DNA of 15,133 nucleotides from SIG603 sp964369215 (GTDB taxonomy: Bacteria > Bacillota > Clostridia > Oscillospirales > Acutalibacteraceae). The position numbers and the translations under genes are program-made. Shown in pieces: positions 15,061 to 15,133 of the stretch (position 1 is its first letter; each line of letters begins with the position of its first letter). The stretch spans positions 1 through 15,133 of the forward strand of contig CAYJEZ010000060.1 in the NCBI GenBank assembly GCA_964369215.1, in the 5' to 3' direction. Under the pieces are notes generated by a model. It worked only from the letters and a program-made list of their open reading frames with translations, searched no databases and had not been told where the DNA came from.

Positions 15061-15087
15061 TAAAAGTTGGTTTGGCAAACAACTTTT
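15061..15087. repeat. inverted repeat upstream of the TetR promoter
   Basis: TAAAAGTTG (15061-15069) pairs perfectly with CAACTTTTA (15080-15088 within one base), and the inner GTTTG and CAAAC extend the stem with one bulged base. It lies about 28 bases upstream of the -35. It may be the terminator of a gene beyond the edge or an operator. The T-tract is weak. Confidence 0.45.
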
Positions 15088-15133
15088 ACAAGCGTTTATA
15101 GTAAATTAACTTGAGAAACTAACACACCCAAGT

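Overview
The window comes from a low-GC Gram-positive bacterium, most likely an anaerobic Clostridia/Lachnospirales-type Firmicute. This is an inference from the AT-rich DNA, the strong AGGAGG-type ribosome binding sites, U-tract terminators, and the LplB/YtcP/LplA-type sugar transporter paired with a membrane-bound AraC regulator. No phage, transposase, CRISPR, tRNA or rRNA was seen.

Bases 1-11586 form a carbohydrate-utilisation locus around a divergent control region (5043-5433). Leftward lie a membrane sensor/AraC regulator (2892-5042), a short decayed gene remnant, a GH43 glycosidase (1309-2583) and, two bases after it, a URO-D-fold protein (77-1306). Rightward lie two CUT1 permeases (5434-6387, 6404-7297) and a lipoprotein substrate-binding protein (7373-9061), closed by a strong terminator (9108-9150). 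A GH2 beta-galactosidase-type enzyme (9247-11586) follows with its own operator-like upstream region. No ATPase gene is present, as is usual for this transporter class, which shares an ATPase encoded elsewhere. Neither glycosidase has a signal peptide. The simplest model is that the regulator senses a sugar outside the cell, the transporter imports an oligosaccharide, and GH43 and GH2 trim it inside. The URO-D-fold protein is the unexplained member and could act on a methyl group or another substituent of the substrate.

Bases 11587-13114 hold a long leader and an atypical 381-residue ribose-phosphate pyrophosphokinase. The leader contains a nested hairpin followed by five T's. Its 5' arm carries a ribosome binding site and a 7-codon open reading frame, so it looks like a translation-coupled attenuator. 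The Shine-Dalgarno/start cassette is repeated just upstream of the true gene start.

Bases 13167-15133 hold a bidirectional terminator, a leftward DUF1461/TIGR01906-type membrane protein, a broken AraC-family regulator fragment with an in-frame TGA and an apparent internal deletion, and a leftward TetR-family regulator with a near-consensus promoter.

The best candidates for something undescribed are the leader upstream of the PRPP synthetase and the URO-D-fold protein coupled to GH43. No wholly new system can be claimed from sequence alone.
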